DNA of 25,735 nt from STD2-77 sp964503935 (lineage in GTDB: Bacteria; Patescibacteriota; Minisyncoccia; JAHIHE01; JAGLIN01), in contig CAZDCJ010000011.1 in assembly GCA_964503935.1 (NCBI GenBank), positions 1-25,735 of the forward strand, read 5' to 3'. Position 1 is the stretch's first letter; the number at the start of each line of letters is the position of its first letter. This document shows positions 22,000 through 25,735 of this stretch, piece after piece. The notes under the pieces were generated by a model, which was not told where the DNA came from, ran no database searches, and was given only the letters and a program-made list of their open reading frames with translations. The position numbers were made by a program, and so were the translations under genes.

Positions 22000-23103
22000 T
22001 CATTTTGCCCCCCACTCCGCGATCACCTTCCATGTCTCCTCGGCGCACTTCTCCCAGCTGAACCTCCTGAGATCCTCATATCCCCTTCCTACCGACTCCT
22101 CTCTCGCACTCTCGTCCTTATAATATCTCAAAAGCGCATCCGCAATCTCCTCTTCGTCCGTAGGATCGACAAGCAGCGCGCCAGTGCCCGCGACTTCGGC
22201 AAGCGCCGGGACGCGCGAGGCGATGACCGGCACGCCATGACTCATCGCCTCCAGGACCGGCAGTCCGAATCCTTCCGCGAGCGTCGGGAAGAGGAATACA
22301 TCCGCATTCCCGTACAGCTCTTCCTTTTCCTTCTCCGATACATATCCTCTTATCAAGATATCTCCCTTATAATCCGATCTGTCTATCCCTTCTCTTATCC
22401 GGTCGCTTCCGAATCCGTCTTTGCCCGCGAGGACGAGCCTTATCTTTCTCCCTTCTTCCGCTCCGCCGAGCTTTTTCCTGAACTTTCCGAACGCACGCAC
22501 CATCCGTGCGATATTCTTACGCTTCTCCAGCCTGCCGATGAAGAGTATGTCAAACCCGCCCTTGCTATCCGCCCTTTCCGTGGCAGCGCGGCCCTCCGGC
22601 GCCCCATGATGGATGACGCTTACCCTTTCCGGCGCGACCTTGTAATATTCCACGATATCTTTCTTCGTGCTTTCCGAAGGAACGATGATCCTCCTGGCAA
22701 GGAAAATAGATAGCCGCGTATTCATCTCCAGAACCAGCCGGTCCTTCCGGGAGTAGCAGTCTCCGCAGCTCCTATGCTCCAGGCCGTGGATCGTCACCAC
22801 GCTCTTTCGGGGAACGAATGAGGGCAGAGTATGCGCCGGCACAAAGAGCACATCGACCGGATGTTTCCGGAGCTCCCAGGAAAGGTGCAGCCGCGTCCAA
22901 AGAAAATCGCCCCGAATTTCCCTCACCGTGAAATTCGAAGGCAACTCAAAATCCATACGCGCGCCCTCTCGCACATAGAGAAATATCTGGTGCGAAGAGA
23001 CGGCCGGAAGGACCGCAAGATAGCGCAGAAGCTGATAGGAATATTCTTCCGTTCCCGTCCTCTCCTCTCCGAATGCCCTGGAAGCGTCTATTCCTATCTT
23101 CAT
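22000..23103 (-). CDS. Glycosyltransferase family 4 (group 1)
   Basis: A 367-residue GT-B glycosyltransferase. The N-terminal MKIGIDASRAFGEERTGTEEY (1-21) with the glycine-rich acceptor loop, VVTIHGLEHRSC (102-113), VPSESTKKDIVEYYKV (141-156), the nucleotide-binding FIGRLEKRKNI (188-198) and the donor motif EGFGLPVLEAMSHGVPVIAS (277-296, with Glu277 and Glu285) are all typical of GT4. There is no membrane segment, so it is cytosolic or peripheral. It starts at ATG 23103, only 3 bases after the stop codon of the second mreB, so the two are translationally close and almost surely one operon. It probably adds sugars to an envelope polymer or lipid; donor and acceptor are unknown. Confidence 0.9.
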   Translation of the reverse strand: MKIGIDASRAFGEERTGTEEYSYQLLRYLAVLPAVSSHQIFLYVREGARMDFELPSNFTVREIRGDFLWTRLHLSWELRKHPVDVLFVPAHTLPSFVPRKSVVTIHGLEHRSCGDCYSRKDRLVLEMNTRLSIFLARRIIVPSESTKKDIVEYYKVAPERVSVIHHGAPEGRAATERADSKGGFDILFIGRLEKRKNIARMVRAFGKFRKKLGGAEEGRKIRLVLAGKDGFGSDRIREGIDRSDYKGDILIRGYVSEKEKEELYGNADVFLFPTLAEGFGLPVLEAMSHGVPVIASRVPALAEVAGTGALLVDPTDEEEIADALLRYYKDESAREESVGRGYEDLRRFSWEKCAEETWKVIAEWGAK

Positions 23104-23106
23104 ATG

Positions 23107-24114
23107 TTATTTCCTTGATATCAGATTCCGTTTGTAAACGTCGAGATTGTCGAGCACGATGCCCGTTCCCCGCGCCACGCAGAGCAGCGGATCATCCGCC
23201 ACATAGCAAGGCACGCCGGTCGCCTCAGAAAGCAGCTTGTCGAGATTACGGAGCAGCGCCCCGCCTCCGGAGAGCACCATTCCCCTGTCGATGACATCCG
23301 ATGAAAGTTCGGGCGGAGTCTTCTGGAGGACATTCTTCACCGCTTTCACCACTTCCAGCAGCTCTTCCCGCAGTGCTTCCGTGACCTCATTGGAGCCCAC
23401 CGTGATGGTCTTGGGCAACCCCGAAACCAGATCCCGCCCGCGGATCTCCATGAACTGGTCTTCCTCGAGCGGAAGAGCGCTGCCGAGCTTAATCTTGATC
23501 TCCTCGGCATTCCTGTCGCCCACCGAGACGTTGTGCTTCTTGCGGATATAATCGGCTATAGCCTCGTCGAACTTGTCGCCTCCCACGCGCACCGAAGAAA
23601 AAGCTACGATGCCGCCCAGCGAGATGACGGCTACTTCCGAGGTCCCGCCCCCGATATCGATGATCATGTTCCCGCACGGGGTATTGATAGCGATACCCGC
23701 GCCGATAGCCGCCAGGATCGGTTCCTTGACCACATATGCGGCCTTGGCGCCCGCCTGGAGCGCCGCGTCAATCACCGCGCGCCGCTCGGTGGAAGTGATG
23801 CCTGCCGGCACCGAGATGATTATCTCAGGCTTGAAGAGCCGGAATTTGCCGCTTACCTTCTCCACGAAATACCGGATCATTGCTTCCGTCACGCGATAGT
23901 CAGCTATCACGCCGTTCTTCACCGGCCGGCTGGCCGTGATATTGTCCGGCGTCTTGCCGAGCATCTTCTTGGCTTCATTGCCCACCGCCAGTATCCGGTT
24001 CTCGTCTATCGATACCGCCACCACGGACGGCTCATTCACCACCACGCCTTTCTGCGGTACGAATACCAGGATATTAGCCGTTCCCAGATCTATTCCGATT
24101 TTTCGTACAAACAT
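23107..24114 (-). CDS. mreB: MreB-like actin homologue (copy 2)
   Basis: A second, clearly distinct MreB of 335 residues from ATG 24114. It has phosphate-1 IGIDLGTANILVF (5-17), phosphate-2 MIIDIGGGTSEVAVISLGG (about 152-170) and adenosine motif VLSGGGALLRNLDKLL (about 279-294). I chose 24114 because AAGGCG lies 9 bases upstream and the N-terminus then matches the family; an upstream TTG at 24138 lacks support. Unlike copy 1 it starts MFVRKIGIDLG, without the amphipathic FNKLFGYL stretch, so its membrane binding may differ. It is transcribed with a glycosyltransferase instead of mreC/mreD. It has a long, structured leader and a strong promoter. Mbl- or MreBH-like specialisation is an analogy only. 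Confidence 0.94.
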   Translation of the reverse strand: MFVRKIGIDLGTANILVFVPQKGVVVNEPSVVAVSIDENRILAVGNEAKKMLGKTPDNITASRPVKNGVIADYRVTEAMIRYFVEKVSGKFRLFKPEIIISVPAGITSTERRAVIDAALQAGAKAAYVVKEPILAAIGAGIAINTPCGNMIIDIGGGTSEVAVISLGGIVAFSSVRVGGDKFDEAIADYIRKKHNVSVGDRNAEEIKIKLGSALPLEEDQFMEIRGRDLVSGLPKTITVGSNEVTEALREELLEVVKAVKNVLQKTPPELSSDVIDRGMVLSGGGALLRNLDKLLSEATGVPCYVADDPLLCVARGTGIVLDNLDVYKRNLISRK

Positions 24115-24144
24115 AATTTTTCGCCTTAAGATATTCAAAATTTT

Positions 24145-24207
24145 CCCGTCAAGCTTTCGGGATCAGGTTCTCCGCATAAAAGCCCTCCGCCTGATCCGAG
24201 TCCGGAT
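24145..24207 (-). promoter_or_regulatory. Structured 5' leader of the second mreB
   Basis: The predicted leader (about 24222 to 24115) holds three potential stems, given by plus-strand coordinates: ATCCG-AGTC-CGGAT (24194-24207), GATCAGG (24161-24167) paired with CCTGATC (24190-24196), and CCCG (24145-24148) with CGGG (24158-24161). The first two share bases 24194-24196, so they may be alternatives. It does not match a riboswitch class I can identify. Confidence 0.4.
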
Positions 24208-24228
24208 AACCTGCTGCTTTACGCTTTA

Positions 24229-24257
24229 ATTCTATCTTCTGCCCTGGCAATTGTCAA
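24229..24257 (-). promoter_or_regulatory. Sigma70-type promoter of the second mreB
   Basis: Perfect TTGACA on the minus strand (24252-24257), 17 bases, then TAGAAT (24229-24234). Transcription would start near 24222. Its -35 box overlaps that of the divergent promoter by five bases. Confidence 0.85.
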
Positions 24258-24279
24258 TTTAGCCCCATTCTGTTAGAAT
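24251..24279 (+). promoter_or_regulatory. Sigma70-type promoter of the PEGA/propeller gene
   Basis: TTGTCA at 24251-24256, 17 bases, then TAGAAT at 24274-24279. Transcription would start near 24286, about 21 bases before the ATG. It is back to back with the mreB2 promoter. Confidence 0.8.
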
Positions 24280-24306
24280 TCAGGCAGACCTTAACATTAT
24301 TACACC

Positions 24307-25731
24307 ATGAAAGAAAGAAAATTCAAGGCATACTTTTACCTCTGTATAAGCGCCTTTTTCCTGATACTCAGCACGACCCTGTACTATAGTTTCGGATATA
24401 AATACGACCCTCAGACCGGCGAGAGCTATCAGGCGGGCGCCATAGTGCTCCGCACCACGCCACAAGATACGACCGTCTACAAAGACGAAGAGGCCGTGGA
24501 AGATACGGGATTTTTCGGCGGGGCATTCTCATCTTTCCTCAAGATCGAGGATCTCATACCCAAAAGCTATACGATCAGGGCGACCAAGGACGGCTTCAAC
24601 GAATGGAAGAAGATCGTGACGATCGAGCCGGGGCAGGTGGCGAAATACGAAGACATCATCCTTCTCAAGAGCAAGTACGAGCCCACGGCGGTGCTTCCCG
24701 GCCTCACTCTTCCGGAAAACGGCAAGATCTATATGGCGACCAGCAAGAACGAGCTCCTGTTCCAAGGCGAAGCGGACGGCGAATCCGGCCTCTTCTTGCT
24801 GGATATCCGCGGGGAAACATACGAACTGATACTCGACGATTCCCAGCTCTCTCTCATCGGAGAAATCCGAAAAGTGGAATGGACAGAAGACGAAGGGCGG
24901 GTAGTCATCACCACCACGAGCGGCATGTATCTCATCGACCTGCGCGACAACGGCCGCGTCTATCTCATCTCTGCCCCCGTCGTGGAAGAACTCGGCAAAG
25001 CTCCCAACGTCACTATCGGCCTCTTCGACAATTTCATAGTCTATGGCGACGGGAAAGGCTCGGTATTCTCCTTTGATTATGTCACCAAGGAAGTCGAGGA
25101 GATAATGACGGGGGTAAGCAGCTTCTTCGTCTACCAGGGCGCGCTCTTCTATTTCCGTCTGGACGACGCGGGTGTCGCTCCCGTCCTCTATTCGACCAAC
25201 CTGGAAAATACCACCTACAGCCTGCGCATCAGTACCATGCCCGAAGGATATGACAAAGGCGCGGTCTTCACTCTCCAGAGGTACGGCAGCAGGCTGCTCG
25301 TCCTGTCCCGCAGTACGCTCTATTTCATCGACAGTACATCCGAACCGTACCGGATAAATTCCAACGTGCTGGATGCCCGTTTCTTCAAGAAAGGAGAACG
25401 CATCCTTTACTACAACGGCAACGAGATCTGGATCTATTATATCGACGACAAGGAATCCCAGCCGGTCAAATCGGCCGGCGCCAATGAACTTCTCACCCGC
25501 TTCAGCGGGACCTTGAGCAATATCTATGTCTATGCCGACGAGGAGCATCTCCTCTACCAGGAGAGCAGCTCCTTCAAGTTCACCGAGCTCGACGGCCGCG
25601 ACAACCGCAACACCTATTACCTCACGGATAATATCTCCGGCCGCGGCCTCTACTATCTCGGCGACAGCGACCTAGTATACTACGTCGGCAGCGACAACAA
25701 GATCTACAAGATCGACCTGGGAGAGGAATAA
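24307..25731 (+). CDS. Membrane-anchored PEGA-domain protein with propeller-like C-terminal region
   Basis: The 474-residue protein has a short basic N-terminus and one membrane segment (about 9-29). A PEGA-like domain follows (about 45-120: IVLRTTPQDTTVYKDEE, then LIPKSYTIRATKDGFNEW and KKIVTIEPGQ), a beta-rich module common in surface proteins. The rest (about 125-474) is a run of short beta-strand repeats with alternating hydrophobic and Asp/Gly-turn patterns (FLLDIRGETYELIL, VVITTTSGMYLIDL, YGDGKGSVFSFDY, LFYFRLDDAG, LYFIDSTSEPYRI, IWIYYIDDKE), as in WD40/TolB-like propellers. It is predicted to face outside the cytoplasm; no catalytic motif is seen. It is divergent from the second mreB with overlapping promoter -35 boxes. 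Such proteins are frequent in Parcubacteria, mostly unstudied. There is no clear Shine-Dalgarno. Confidence 0.85.
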   Translation: MKERKFKAYFYLCISAFFLILSTTLYYSFGYKYDPQTGESYQAGAIVLRTTPQDTTVYKDEEAVEDTGFFGGAFSSFLKIEDLIPKSYTIRATKDGFNEWKKIVTIEPGQVAKYEDIILLKSKYEPTAVLPGLTLPENGKIYMATSKNELLFQGEADGESGLFLLDIRGETYELILDDSQLSLIGEIRKVEWTEDEGRVVITTTSGMYLIDLRDNGRVYLISAPVVEELGKAPNVTIGLFDNFIVYGDGKGSVFSFDYVTKEVEEIMTGVSSFFVYQGALFYFRLDDAGVAPVLYSTNLENTTYSLRISTMPEGYDKGAVFTLQRYGSRLLVLSRSTLYFIDSTSEPYRINSNVLDARFFKKGERILYYNGNEIWIYYIDDKESQPVKSAGANELLTRFSGTLSNIYVYADEEHLLYQESSSFKFTELDGRDNRNTYYLTDNISGRGLYYLGDSDLVYYVGSDNKIYKIDLGEE

Positions 25732-25735
25732 ATCA

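Noticed and set aside
24140..24230. TPP riboswitch in the mreB2 leader
   Set aside because: Only short fragments match; the CTGAGA element and paired arms are missing, and mreB is not a thiamine gene.
24529..25548. 339-residue minus-strand frame opposite the PEGA/propeller gene
   Set aside because: Antisense shadow; acidic, valine/isoleucine-rich composition typical of reversed reading, no start signal.

Overview
This window looks like a bacterial chromosome segment, most likely from the Candidate Phyla Radiation (Patescibacteria, Parcubacteria-like). That placement is inferred from protein features: an archaeal-type UMP kinase, a short prolyl-tRNA synthetase, a membrane-anchored PEGA/beta-propeller protein of a kind common in those genomes, compact operons and few Shine-Dalgarno sequences. 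TGA is used as a stop (for example the gene ending at 14165), so the code is the standard bacterial one. It is a scaffold, with two 100-N gaps (1346-1445 and 21650-21749). I saw no rRNA, tRNA, CRISPR array, transposase or prophage.

Layout. 1-5150: a small membrane protein, UMP kinase, a pyruvate:ferredoxin oxidoreductase alpha subunit cut by gap 1, an unknown 150-aa protein with its own start signal and terminator, and a carotenoid-biosynthesis-family membrane protein, separated by repeat-rich spacers. 5151-7080: mnmA (tRNA 2-thiolation) followed by a small membrane-anchored protein, and upstream a small zincin-like protein. 7579-11949: the rod-shape operon mreB-mreC-mreD-PBP2 on the minus strand, with 4-base overlaps between the last three genes. 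12211-14165: two plus-strand genes, a secreted protein made of two copies of one domain (divergent from mreB) and an unknown 193-aa protein expressed from a near-leaderless promoter. 14657-19852: minus-strand cluster holB, seven-motif propeller lipoprotein, frr, rseP, proS. 20320-24114: a WbaZ-like glycosyltransferase, a truncated GIY-YIG nuclease gene, a second glycosyltransferase and a second mreB. 24307-25731: the PEGA/propeller protein, divergent from the second mreB.

Functional themes. Much of the window concerns the cell envelope: two MreB paralogues, MreC, MreD, PBP2, two glycosyltransferases, RseP, a lipoprotein and a secreted repeat protein. The rest is translation (frr, proS, mnmA), replication (holB) and nucleotide or central metabolism (UMP kinase, porA).

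Non-coding structure. Nearly every spacer longer than 150 bp is a mosaic of short dispersed palindromic repeats. I separate six families: R1, a doublet of hairpins ending GGAGTAGC / GCTACTCC; R2, ending in TCCTCGCAATGACA; R3, TGTCATCCCGGAATT; R4, TGTCATCCTGAAC; R5, TAACACACCC...CCCTCTC.AGAGG.GAATAAAT; R6, a roughly 70-bp sequence with core AACCTGATTA.TCCGATAAA. R1 copies carry base-pair-preserving changes in their stems and sit next to both assembly gaps. Several sigma70-type promoters with 16-17 bp spacers are readable, including a back-to-back pair whose -35 boxes overlap between the second mreB and the PEGA gene. I did not find a convincing new defence or biosynthetic system. The best leads are the R1 element, the mreB2-glycosyltransferase unit with its divergent partner, and the duplicated-domain secreted protein beside mreB.
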